The translations under genes and the position numbers were made by a program. Below the pieces are notes generated by a model, which made no database searches, was not told the DNA's origin, and was given only the letters and a program-made list of their open reading frames with translations. Shown here piece by piece: positions 5,484 to 12,949 of a stretch of 18,917 bases of DNA; the stretch's first letter is position 1, and the number at the start of each line of letters is the position of its first letter. The stretch is from JACPKO01 sp964406775 (GTDB lineage Bacteria; Patescibacteriota; Microgenomatia; Daviesbacterales; UBA10151), in assembly GCA_964406775.1 (NCBI GenBank), contig CAYOSW010000022.1:1-18917 (forward strand). The letters run 5' to 3'.

Positions 5484-8400
5484 ATGGACACAACATCAAG
5501 TTATCTAAAAAAACTTAAATTCAATCCGAAATTATTAGTGTCCTGGGTTGCAAAATACCTGACGAATATGCGGCTGGTAATTTTGGTAATCCTGATGATT
5601 TCCGCTTTCGGAATCCAAAGTTATTCCGCTTTACCCAGAAGACTTAATCCTGAAATTAAAATACCGATTGTTTTAGTTTCAACAGTCCTGCCGGGAGCAA
5701 ACCCAACAGATATTGAGTCATTAGTTTCAGTGCCTCTGGAAGACGCGGTGAGAGGAATTAACGGCGTAAAATCAGTTAATTCTTCCTCAAGAGAATCTGT
5801 TTCGATCGTTCAAATTGAATTCCAGTCAGGATTCGATCCCGAAAAGGCCAAGACAGATATCCAGTCGGCTGTTGATACAGTGAATGATTTGCCTGAGGAT
5901 GCCCAAACCCCTAATGTTCAAAAACTTGATTTTGAGAATCAGCCGATTTGGGCATTTTCTCTTGCCGGTGCGAAAGACCGGGGGAGTTTAATAAGATTTT
6001 CCAGAGATTTAAAAAAAGATCTTGAGGATTTATCAACCATAGATAAGGTTGAAATTACCGGTATCGACGAACAGGAAATCCAAGTAATAGTAAAGCCTGA
6101 AACCGTTTCCAGCTATAACATAAATCCGCAGGTGTTAATGGGTGCTATTAAATCCTCCTTGAGCTCGTATCCTGCGGGAAACGTCAGAACCGACAAAGGA
6201 ATCTTTTCCCTAACTATTGATCCGGGAATAACTAAAATAGACGATTTCAGGTTAATCAAAGTCAATCTCGGAGGAACTCTTGTTTCGCTTTCCGATATTG
6301 CCGAAATTAAGGAAATCTCAAAACCCGACCAAAGCGAATCATTCATTCTTGAGAATAATCACGTCTCAAGCTCGGTAAGCTTTGCCGTTTACCGCGTCAG
6401 CGGAGTTAATTTTGATGTAGCTAATAAAGCTGCTCAAGATAAAGTTAATGAAAAACTTAAGGCCAGCGGTAACGGATTTCAGATATTCACAGTCTTAAAC
6501 ACGGCTGAGGAAATTGACAAAGAGTTCTCCACACTCCAACGAGACATCTCAATTGTAATAACTCTCGTATTTGTTGTTCTTTTACTTTTTCTCGGTATCA
6601 GACAGGCATTCGTTTCGATGTTATCTATACCTCTGACTTTTTTGATTACATTTATTGTAATGAATACAACCGGGATTGCTTTATCCTTTTTAGCAACATT
6701 TTCACTTTTGCTTTCACTGGGACTCCTTGTTGATGACGCAATTGTGGTCATTTCCGCAATGACGGCTTACTTTCGGAGTAAAAAATTTACACCGCTTCAA
6801 ACCGGGCTTTTAGTCTGGAAAGATTTTTGGGTGGCGATTTTAACAACAACAATAACGACCGTTTGGGCATTCCTACCTTTACTTTTATCCTCCGGTATAA
6901 TCGGCGAATTTATCAAGCCCATCCCGATTATTGTTTCATCAGCCTTAATAGCTTCAATTTTTGTGGCGCTTTTCATAATTCTACCTTTAATGGTTTTCCT
7001 GTTAAAGCCGATGATACCTTCAAGAGTCCTAGTTTTAATCAGAATAGTTTTACTTTTCGGAATTTTAGCCGGGTTCTACTTCCTGTTGCCTAAATCGGTT
7101 CTGCTCTTACCTCAACTAGCAATACTACTGATCCTGGTTCTGGTTATTTACTTAATCAGAGATGCTCTTATTACTTTTTTTGCAAAAAGATTTAAAGAAC
7201 ATACGGGAACAACAAAACGTTTGGCCGTACTTTTGGATCACGGAATTATCAGTTTCGGACAAATCGAAAGAGGCTATAACAGGTTAATCCACAAAATTTT
7301 ACTATCCAAATCAGCCAGGAGAAATACGATTATTATGGTTATCATTTTCTCGCTTTTCTCTTACGCCTTAGTCCCGACAGGTTTTGTTAAATCCGAATTC
7401 TTCCCCGGGACAGATGAGAATAATCTGTACTTATCTGTTGAATATCCGGCCGGAACAAACGTGCAAACTGCCAAAATCAAGGGTCTGGAAATTCTTGAAA
7501 CTCTTAAAGATTTTCCGGAGACAAAGACGGTCACGCTGGAATTAAGCCGCGGATTCTCGGGCGACGGAGGACCGTCAGGGTCCGGTAGTAACAATATTCT
7601 TTATTCTTTCGCGCTCGAGGAACACCGCAAACATACCTCTTCCGAACTTGCACAGGATTTAAGAAACAGGTTAAAAGACTACAGCGCCGGAAAAGTTAAG
7701 GTAATTGAAGTTTCGGGAGGTCCGCCGGCAGGTGCTGATTTACAGATAAAGTTATTCGGACCTGATTTAAATTCTCTTGACGGTTATGCCAATCAAATTC
7801 AGGAGTATTTAAAGACTCAAGATGGAGTTACTAATATCGATAAAACTATCAAACCCGGTACTTCTAAATTGACTTTCATACCTGATAAAACAAAGCTTGC
7901 GCAAAATAACTTAACCACCGACCAACTAGGGTTTTGGCTAAGACTTTATGCATCAGGATTTAAAGCTGACGATTTTAAATTCGGAGGTTCTGAAGATCTA
8001 ACCGAGGACGTAACAATCCGCCTGGGGCAATCAACACAGTTTGCATCGGATCTTACAAAAATTAACATACCTACCCAAACGGGAAATACCCCTCTTTCTT
8101 CGCTCGGAGAAATTAAACTGGCTGCTAATCCGGCGATTATTACACGGGAAGACGGGAAAAGAACTATATCTGTAACTGCTGCTGTTACAAAAGGCTTTAA
8201 CGTAGCTGATTTAAACAAGGGTTTAGAAAAGTACGCCGACTCAATAAACCTGCCTGCAGGATATGGCTGGGCTACAGGAGGCGCTAACGAAGAAAATCAA
8301 AAATCCGTGACGTCTATTTTACAGGCGATGATCCTGTCATTCTTGCTCATTATTATCACTATGGTCTTACAATTCTCATCTTTCAGAAGGGCTTTAATCG

Positions 8401-8807
8401 TAATGCTGGTTATCCCTTTGTCTATTTCCGGAGTATTCATTATTTTCGCCCTGGCTCAAATTCCGTTATCCTTCCCGGCCCTGATCGGAATTCTGGCTCT
8501 CTTTGGAATTGTTGTTAAGAATTCAATATTGATAGTCGATAAAATACTGATTAATCAGAAAACTGGTATGGAATTTGGAGAATCAGTCGCCGATGCAGCT
8601 GCGTCCCGTCTTGAGCCTATCGCTTTGACCTCCCTTTGTACAATCGCCGGACTTGTCCCGATTACTGTTTCCGATCCTTTATGGAGGGGTTTGGGAGGAG
8701 CGATCATTGCCGGTCTTACTTTCTCGGGAACTATAATGCTGTTCTTTATCCCTGTTGTGTACTATATGATTTACAATCCTAAAGTACAAAAAACTTTAAG
8801 AAAATGA
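5484..8807 (+). CDS. RND-family efflux/export pump (AcrB/HAE-like) with an apparent extra helix pair
   Basis: RND pumps use the proton gradient to drive substrates outward with a membrane fusion protein. ATG at 5484 gives 1107 residues; an in-frame TTG at 5460 lies in the preceding hairpin and is less likely. The protein has the duplicated plan: a first membrane helix (about 29-47), a large outer domain, helices 2-6, then helices 7-12 around a second outer domain. Proton-relay residues are present: Asp417 and Asp418 in GLLVDDAIVV (helix 4) and Lys1012 in GIVVKNSILIVD (helix 10). Between helices 6 and 7, about residues 513-561 form two more hydrophobic stretches (RVLVLIRIVLLFGILAGFYF and LLPQLAILLILVLVIYLI) not found in AcrB. 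The gene ends ATGA-overlapped with the next. Substrate cannot be read from sequence. Confidence 0.92.
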   Translation: MDTTSSYLKKLKFNPKLLVSWVAKYLTNMRLVILVILMISAFGIQSYSALPRRLNPEIKIPIVLVSTVLPGANPTDIESLVSVPLEDAVRGINGVKSVNSSSRESVSIVQIEFQSGFDPEKAKTDIQSAVDTVNDLPEDAQTPNVQKLDFENQPIWAFSLAGAKDRGSLIRFSRDLKKDLEDLSTIDKVEITGIDEQEIQVIVKPETVSSYNINPQVLMGAIKSSLSSYPAGNVRTDKGIFSLTIDPGITKIDDFRLIKVNLGGTLVSLSDIAEIKEISKPDQSESFILENNHVSSSVSFAVYRVSGVNFDVANKAAQDKVNEKLKASGNGFQIFTVLNTAEEIDKEFSTLQRDISIVITLVFVVLLLFLGIRQAFVSMLSIPLTFLITFIVMNTTGIALSFLATFSLLLSLGLLVDDAIVVISAMTAYFRSKKFTPLQTGLLVWKDFWVAILTTTITTVWAFLPLLLSSGIIGEFIKPIPIIVSSALIASIFVALFIILPLMVFLLKPMIPSRVLVLIRIVLLFGILAGFYFLLPKSVLLLPQLAILLILVLVIYLIRDALITFFAKRFKEHTGTTKRLAVLLDHGIISFGQIERGYNRLIHKILLSKSARRNTIIMVIIFSLFSYALVPTGFVKSEFFPGTDENNLYLSVEYPAGTNVQTAKIKGLEILETLKDFPETKTVTLELSRGFSGDGGPSGSGSNNILYSFALEEHRKHTSSELAQDLRNRLKDYSAGKVKVIEVSGGPPAGADLQIKLFGPDLNSLDGYANQIQEYLKTQDGVTNIDKTIKPGTSKLTFIPDKTKLAQNNLTTDQLGFWLRLYASGFKADDFKFGGSEDLTEDVTIRLGQSTQFASDLTKINIPTQTGNTPLSSLGEIKLAANPAIITREDGKRTISVTAAVTKGFNVADLNKGLEKYADSINLPAGYGWATGGANEENQKSVTSILQAMILSFLLIIITMVLQFSSFRRALIVMLVIPLSISGVFIIFALAQIPLSFPALIGILALFGIVVKNSILIVDKILINQKTGMEFGESVADAAASRLEPIALTSLCTIAGLVPITVSDPLWRGLGGAIIAGLTFSGTIMLFFIPVVYYMIYNPKVQKTLRK

Positions 8808-9502
8808 AAATATTAATTCCTGTTCTTTTCGTGCTTCTGATATTGCCTCTCTTGTCAACTTCAGTTTACGGAGAAACCTGCGGAGTATTCCATAAAAAAA
8901 CTAACGATAAATGTATCCGCTTCGATGTTCCTTCAAACGCCCATTTGACGTATTCGGGCAACAGCTGGGACTGCAATCGCGGTTTTAAACGGTCAACAGA
9001 CGGAAATACTTGTGAAGAAATTAAAGTACCCGTATACGCTTCCGCAAATTTCATAGGAAGTTTCAACTGTAATTCCGGTTATAAAAGAGTAGGTGATAAT
9101 TGCGTTAAAACAGAAGAGGTTGAAAACGGTAAGTTTTACCAAACAGCAGCAGATTTTTATTGTCTTAATGGATATAGGAGGAACGAATCGGAGCGTGAAT
9201 GCGAGAAAATAGTTATCCCGGCAAACGCCCGGGAAGATTCATCCTCGCTTGACGGATGGAGATGTTTTAGCGGTTATATTAAGGAGGGGAGTGAGTGCAA
9301 GGAATTCAAACTGCCGGACCACGCGTTCTGGTTTATTGATTTTTGGGGATGCGAACCCGGGTATAAGAAAAATTCAGATAACAAATCCTGCGATAAGATT
9401 TCTATCCCTGAAAACGCGAATGCAACAGCCACCTTTGACGGCTGGGTCTGCGATCCGGGATACACGAAAAACTATAAAGAAAACCGCTGCGATAAAAATT
9501 GA
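8804..9502 (+). CDS. Secreted cysteine-rich repeat protein, coupled to the RND pump
   Basis: A signal peptide (about residues 1-23, ending SVYGETC) is followed by about six repeats of some 35-40 residues. The consensus, as read by eye, is I-x-[IVL]-P-x-[NH]-A, about ten residues, W-x-C-x-x-G-[YF]-x-[KR], then C-x-x-I leading to the next unit. The mature part has 14 cysteines, an even number, which fits disulfide-bonded small modules of EGF-like size. No membrane anchor or sorting motif is seen at the C-terminus (NRCDKN). The ATG overlaps the pump's TGA (ATGA), so it is translated in step with the pump and is likely a partner, substrate or surface component of that system. I cannot assign a named domain. 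Its GC content and codon use resemble the neighbours. Confidence 0.87.
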   Translation: MKILIPVLFVLLILPLLSTSVYGETCGVFHKKTNDKCIRFDVPSNAHLTYSGNSWDCNRGFKRSTDGNTCEEIKVPVYASANFIGSFNCNSGYKRVGDNCVKTEEVENGKFYQTAADFYCLNGYRRNESERECEKIVIPANAREDSSSLDGWRCFSGYIKEGSECKEFKLPDHAFWFIDFWGCEPGYKKNSDNKSCDKISIPENANATATFDGWVCDPGYTKNYKENRCDKN

Positions 9503-9519
9503 TCAGATCTATTTACCTC

Positions 9520-9548
9520 TTGCAAACTTTCCTTCAAATGATTTAAAT
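9520..9548 (+). promoter_or_regulatory. Predicted promoter of the VOC-fold gene
   Basis: TTGCAA (9520-9525), a 17-base spacer and TTAAAT (9543-9548). The surrounding motif CTCTTGYAAASTTTCCTT recurs in front of the DUF378 gene (9945-9963). A strong Shine-Dalgarno GGGAGGTG (9563-9570) follows, 5 bases before the ATG. Confidence 0.55.
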
Positions 9549-9575
9549 ATCAATACCAAAAAGGGAGGTGAAGTT

Positions 9576-9944
9576 ATGCTTAATTTAAACAGTCTTTTAT
9601 TATTTTCCGAAAACCCTTCCGAACTCGGGGCATTTTATGAAAAAGTTTTTCAGAAAGAACCGGACTGGAAAGACGGAGGATATTCCGGTTTCCAGGCTGG
9701 CGCCTGCCATTTTATGGTCGGCCCTCACGATAAAGTAGTCGGTAAAAATCAAAATCCCGAACGCGTAATGGTTAACTTCGAAACCGAAGACGTTGCAGGC
9801 GAATTTGACAGAATTAAAGAACTCGGAGCAACCGTTATTGCCGAACCATATCACCCTGACGAAGAACCTGAAGGTTGGATAGCAACCTTAGCAGACCCTG
9901 ACGGAAACTATTTTCAATTGATGTCGCCGATGAAGTCTTCTTAA
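9576..9944 (+). CDS. VOC superfamily (glyoxalase/bleomycin-resistance fold) protein
   Basis: A single 122-residue protein of the vicinal-oxygen-chelate fold with two beta-alpha-beta-beta-beta modules. Module 1: LNSLLLFSENPSELGAFYEKVF and the strand GACHFMVGPHDK. Module 2: VMVNFETEDVAGEFDRIKELGATV, then the family's closing strand LADPDGNYFQLM. In metal enzymes of the fold the first strand usually brings His and the last strand Glu; here these positions look like Asn/Ser and Gln, so a glyoxalase I activity is doubtful and a binding role is possible. The reading frame is open upstream to 9249, but the strong Shine-Dalgarno GGGAGGTG 5 bases before ATG 9576 and the fold boundary decide the start. 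It has its own promoter and stands alone between the pump operon and DUF378. Confidence 0.87.
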   Translation: MLNLNSLLLFSENPSELGAFYEKVFQKEPDWKDGGYSGFQAGACHFMVGPHDKVVGKNQNPERVMVNFETEDVAGEFDRIKELGATVIAEPYHPDEEPEGWIATLADPDGNYFQLMSPMKSS

Positions 9945-9947
9945 CTC

Positions 9948-9977
9948 TTGTAAAGTTTTCCTTTTAAGGGATAAGAT
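9948..9977 (+). promoter_or_regulatory. Predicted promoter of the DUF378-TSP1 operon
   Basis: TTGTAA (9948-9953), 18-base spacer, TAAGAT (9972-9977), starting 3 bases after the VOC stop codon. The -35 area CTCTTGTAAAGTTTTCCTT (9945-9963) matches that of the VOC gene. The Shine-Dalgarno AGAGGAGGTG (9983-9992) decides the TTG start at 9999. Confidence 0.55.
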
Positions 9978-9998
9978 AGATTAGAGGAGGTGATTTAA

Positions 9999-10217
9999 TT
10001 GAAGTGGATTCATCCAATAAGTTTTATTCTTGTGGTCGTAGGTGCCATTAACTGGGGACTAGTCGGTCTTTTTGACCTCAATTTAGTTACTATGATTTTT
10101 GGTATGTCGGGACTTACTAATATAGTTTATATTTTAGTCGGTGCAGCCGGCGTTTACAGCATTTTTGATCACAAAACCAACTGTATGTTATGTAATGGTA
10201 AGGGGAAAAAGAAGTAG
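9999..10217 (+). CDS. DUF378 family small membrane protein
   Basis: A 72-residue protein with two membrane helices (about residues 6-25 and 37-56). The signature of DUF378 is clear: AINWGLVGLFDLNLVTMIFG followed by IVYILVGAAGVYSIF. The family is widespread and of unknown function. The tail carries CMLCNGKGKKK, a Cys-x-x-Cys followed by a lysine cluster, probably cytoplasmic. Translation starts at TTG, supported by AGAGGAGGTG just upstream; no ATG is available near. Its TAG stop shares one base with the GTG start of the next gene, so both form one operon. Confidence 0.88.
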   Translation: MKWIHPISFILVVVGAINWGLVGLFDLNLVTMIFGMSGLTNIVYILVGAAGVYSIFDHKTNCMLCNGKGKKK

Positions 10218-11065
10218 TGAGGATCTTATTCAGAAACTATAACCTTGGTGAAGGAACAAAACAGCAACTGCTCTATGGGGTTGCTGTTTTAATTTGTATA
10301 GTCTCGGTATTCGGGATAGTGCTTTTTATGGCTTATTTCAGCGAAGACCCTTCCAAAGGCGGCTTCCCATCGCCTTCGCCTGGTGCTTTTTCAAATCTTG
10401 CCGCCCAGGCTCAACAACAGCAAGGCCAGGTGGCAGGTGCACAAACTCAACAACAACAGCAAATGCAACAGCCTACGTCCCCCGAGGGACCGGTTATGCC
10501 ATCACTTCTGCCGAGTCCTTCACCTTCGCCTCTGCCTCTGCCCAGCCCATCTGTACTGCCGGCTCCCAATCCGCCCTCACCGAATAATTCAAGCCCAACA
10601 CCTGCTCCTGTGAATGGAGGATGGTCAGACTGGAGCTCCTGTTCCGCTTCGTGCGGAGGGGGAACAAGAACCAGAAGTTGTAATAATCCGTCTCCAGCAA
10701 ACGGAGGTAGCACTTGCTCAGGTGCCGGTACGGAATCCTGCAATAATCAGTCTTGTCCATCTCCCAGTCCGTCAGCAACGCCCACACCAACCCCAGCACC
10801 TTCAGCACCCGTTAATCTTTCCGGTGTTAATTTTTGTAACGGCTCAACAGCCAAAGTGGATCTAACCTGGGATACAGTCTCTTCGGCTACTTCTTATAAG
10901 ATTTATCGTGACAACACTTCGTCTCCCTCAAATTCTACAACTAATTCTTATGTCGACAGCGGGGTCTCCGCTGGACAACACGTTTATACCGTCAGAGCAG
11001 TTAATGGGGGAGGTGAATCAAGCGACTCTACACCTGCAAACGTCAGTGTCTCCTCGTGCCCCTAA
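10217..11065 (+). CDS. Membrane-anchored surface protein with TSP1 and fibronectin III domains
   Basis: The 282-residue protein starts at GTG overlapping the stop of the DUF378 gene by one base. Layout: short cytoplasmic N-terminus, one membrane helix (about 18-41), a Gln-rich segment (65-85), a Pro/Ser linker (90-132), a thrombospondin type 1 repeat (about 134-180), a second Pro/Ser/Thr linker (181-196) and a fibronectin III-like domain (197-281). The TSP1 unit has the layered tryptophans Trp136 and Trp139 (WSDWSSC), six cysteines (142, 146, 155, 167, 175, 180) and CSASCGGGTRTRSC. The FnIII part shows VDLTWDTVSSATSYKIYRD and GQHVYTVRAVNGGGES. Such modules mediate adhesion in animals and occur in surface proteins of candidate-phyla bacteria; attachment to a host or partner cell is the natural guess, not proof. 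Confidence 0.9.
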   Translation: MRILFRNYNLGEGTKQQLLYGVAVLICIVSVFGIVLFMAYFSEDPSKGGFPSPSPGAFSNLAAQAQQQQGQVAGAQTQQQQQMQQPTSPEGPVMPSLLPSPSPSPLPLPSPSVLPAPNPPSPNNSSPTPAPVNGGWSDWSSCSASCGGGTRTRSCNNPSPANGGSTCSGAGTESCNNQSCPSPSPSATPTPTPAPSAPVNLSGVNFCNGSTAKVDLTWDTVSSATSYKIYRDNTSSPSNSTTNSYVDSGVSAGQHVYTVRAVNGGGESSDSTPANVSVSSCP

Positions 11066-11077
11066 TTCTCCCGCAGT

Positions 11078-11106
11078 TTAACTTTTTAACGGTTTTAAGT
11101 TAAAAT
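11078..11106 (+). promoter_or_regulatory. Predicted dus promoter with repeat-rich, operator-like sequence
   Basis: TTAACT (11078-11083), 17-base spacer, TAAAAT (11101-11106), 11 bases before the dus ATG with no Shine-Dalgarno. An 8-base perfect inverted repeat TTTAACTT/AAGTTAAA (11077-11084, 11097-11104) covers both boxes, and TTAACGGTT is repeated directly at 11086-11094 and 11106-11114, exactly 20 bases apart. Confidence 0.5.
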
Positions 11107-11117
11107 TAACGGTTCTT

Positions 11118-12083
11118 ATGAAAAACATTTGGAAATTTCTTAAAAAACCAATATTTGTACTCGCACCAATGGATGATGTAACGGATACGGTTTTCCGCCA
11201 AATTATCGCGGATCTTGCAGCGCCCGATTTGTATTTTACTGAGTTCACATCAGTGGACGGACTCGTTTCCGAATTGGGATTTAAGGCTGTTTCAAGAAGG
11301 CTACAGTTTACGGAAAAAGAACGACCGATTATTGCCCAAATTTGGGGGAACGATCCTGAAAAATTTTATGAAGCTGCAAAAATAGTTAAAAAAATGGGCT
11401 TTGACGGAATTGATATTAATATGGGATGCCCGGAAAAGTCGGTTTTTAAACGGGGAATGTGTTCGGCCTTAATTAACAATCCTAAAATGGCTGCAAAAAT
11501 CATAAAGGCTGTAAAGAGCGGCAGTGGCTTACCTGTCAGTGTTAAAACCAGAATAGGTGTCAGAGAGATCAAAACTGAGGAATGGTTAGGGTTTTTACTG
11601 AAGCAGGATTTAGATGCTCTGATAATCCACGGCAGAACCGTTAAGGAAATGAGTAAGGTTCCGGCCCACTGGGATGAAATCGGCAAGGTTGTTGAGTTAA
11701 GAAATAAAATAAACCCCGAGACTATAATCATCGGTAACGGGGACATAAGCTCCTATGAAGACGGATTGGAAAAGGTAAAAAAATACGGAGTTGACGGAGT
11801 AATGATAGCAACAGGTATATTTAAAAACCTCTGGATTTTTGAAAAAAACGGTAAAGTTCACAATTTAACCGTGGAAGAAAGACTGAATCAGCTTTTAAAA
11901 CACACCCGTCTTTTTACGGAAGTTTGGGGTGATACTAAATCTTTTGCGATACTGAAAAAATTCTTTAAATGTTACTTATCCGATTTTGACGGAGCTTCAG
12001 AAATCCGCGCGAAATTTATGGAAACGAAAAATCTTGAAGAAGTTGAAGCCTTAGCCTCGGAAATATCCAGCACAATTGACTGA
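11118..12083 (+). CDS. dus: tRNA-dihydrouridine synthase
   Basis: Dus enzymes reduce specific uridines in tRNA to dihydrouridine with FMN and NADPH. The 321 residues have the TIM-barrel with the expected motifs in order: LAPMDDVTD (15-23, FMN loop), IAQIWGNDP (72-80), DINMGCPEKSVFKRGMCSAL (99-118) with the likely catalytic Cys104, VSVKTRIG (139-146) with Lys142, LIIHGRT (167-173) with His170, and the phosphate-binding IIIGNGDI and GVMIATGIF. A smaller helical domain follows, as in the family. Which uridine is modified cannot be told from sequence alone. It is transcribed from its own promoter with an almost absent leader. The stop codon overlaps the -35 box of the next gene's promoter. Confidence 0.95.
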   Translation: MKNIWKFLKKPIFVLAPMDDVTDTVFRQIIADLAAPDLYFTEFTSVDGLVSELGFKAVSRRLQFTEKERPIIAQIWGNDPEKFYEAAKIVKKMGFDGIDINMGCPEKSVFKRGMCSALINNPKMAAKIIKAVKSGSGLPVSVKTRIGVREIKTEEWLGFLLKQDLDALIIHGRTVKEMSKVPAHWDEIGKVVELRNKINPETIIIGNGDISSYEDGLEKVKKYGVDGVMIATGIFKNLWIFEKNGKVHNLTVEERLNQLLKHTRLFTEVWGDTKSFAILKKFFKCYLSDFDGASEIRAKFMETKNLEEVEALASEISSTID

Positions 12084-12104
12084 GCTATTATTATTTGATA
12101 CTAT
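12076..12104 (+). promoter_or_regulatory. Promoter of the HExxH protein gene; near-leaderless
   Basis: TTGACT (12076-12081), exactly 17 bases, TACTAT (12099-12104) with TGA before it as an extended -10. The -35 box covers the last codons of dus. The ATG follows 11 bases after the -10, leaving a leader of about 4-5 bases without Shine-Dalgarno. Confidence 0.72.
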
Positions 12105-12115
12105 AGGTTCTCAAA

Positions 12116-12907
12116 ATGCCGAATATTTCCCGCAGAGAAGCTCTCATTTTCCTGGCAGGCGCAACAGTCACAGCTGATATTATCTGGACCTCAAATTGGC
12201 CTGAAGGCAGACAACCCCTAACTCCCGAAGCTCACCGTTTAATCCAAGCTGAAGGGGAGCGTCTGCAAAGTTCAATCGGATTTGCAGGTTTTGAAAGGGG
12301 ATTTACGAAGACTAGCCCGAGTACTATATATACACCCGAACCTGCAAAAATCGCAGAAACATTGCTGCAGATCGGCTATATCGACGGAGGAGAAAGCACC
12401 TTAGCTAAAACAGCTGATTTTGTCAGAAGACGGGGATTAACTATCACCGTTGCTGATACCGGCGGGGGTGTTTCAGGATTTAACGGTTTAAAAGCTTACG
12501 CAGAGAGACCTTATATTACTCTAGATAGAGAGATGTTTGAGAACGGATACCCCAATCCACTTATAGATAAAACACTTTGGCACGAATTTTATCATCTCGT
12601 CCAGATAGCCAGAAATCCCGGAGAACGGATCTTAATGTTCGGAGCCGATCTCAGCACGGACGGTCTGTCAGCGTCCGCAACATACCTCGGAATCAGAAGA
12701 TATCTGAATCTATTTACCCGCAGACGGGAAGGAATTAAAATCGCCGTCGCAGGTGCCGCGGCCTACGGTGTGTATGAGCTCGTAAATACTGGACTACGCC
12801 CGAGCGAAGCTCAAGCTTACGCGCAAGTAGAGGCTTCGAGCATCGAAGGCTTGCTTGATAACCGAAGAGGTCTCTTATTTATAACCGCTAAAAATCCAGG
12901 AATATAA
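12116..12907 (+). CDS. Putative exported zinc metallopeptidase-like protein (HExxH)
   Basis: The 263-residue protein begins MPNISRREALIFLAGATVTA, a short twin-arginine type signal (Arg6-Arg7, then a hydrophobic stretch), so export by Tat or membrane anchoring is likely. Residues 153-163 (TLWHEFYHLVQ) form a zinc-binding HExxH motif with His156, Glu157 and His160. About 70 residues on, SEAQAYAQVEASS carries Glu231 in an EAxAYA setting that resembles the third zinc ligand of gluzincin-type peptidases. A second hydrophobic stretch lies between (about 207-223). I cannot place it in a named family, and the remaining sequence shows no inhibitor or binding domain. It stands alone with its own promoter. 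Substrates are unknown; an inactive relative is possible but all motif residues are intact. Confidence 0.78.
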   Translation: MPNISRREALIFLAGATVTADIIWTSNWPEGRQPLTPEAHRLIQAEGERLQSSIGFAGFERGFTKTSPSTIYTPEPAKIAETLLQIGYIDGGESTLAKTADFVRRRGLTITVADTGGGVSGFNGLKAYAERPYITLDREMFENGYPNPLIDKTLWHEFYHLVQIARNPGERILMFGADLSTDGLSASATYLGIRRYLNLFTRRREGIKIAVAGAAAYGVYELVNTGLRPSEAQAYAQVEASSIEGLLDNRRGLLFITAKNPGI

Positions 12908-12914
12908 CAGCTCT

Positions 12915-12943
12915 ATTCACTTATTATCCGTTTGGCTTATAAT
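12915..12943 (+). promoter_or_regulatory. tyrS promoter; leaderless mRNA predicted
   Basis: A perfect -10 TATAAT (12938-12943) ends 6 bases before the ATG at 12950. The -35 is ATTCAC with a 17-base or TTCACT with a 16-base spacer. The expected transcription start falls on the A of ATG. No Shine-Dalgarno is present, and no T-box leader precedes this synthetase. Confidence 0.7.
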
Positions 12944-12949
12944 AGCCTG

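Noticed and set aside
9249..9575. Long N-terminal extension of the VOC protein
   Set aside because: It is the out-of-frame shadow of the cysteine-rich protein; a strong Shine-Dalgarno sits directly before ATG 9576.
10447..10808. Overlapping reverse frames of about 100 codons within the TSP1/FnIII gene
   Set aside because: They are shadows produced by the GC-richer Pro/Ser/Gln repeats; no ribosome site, and their composition is not protein-like.
12932..12949. TTG start of tyrS
   Set aside because: It lies at or upstream of the -10 box TATAAT and so outside the predicted mRNA.
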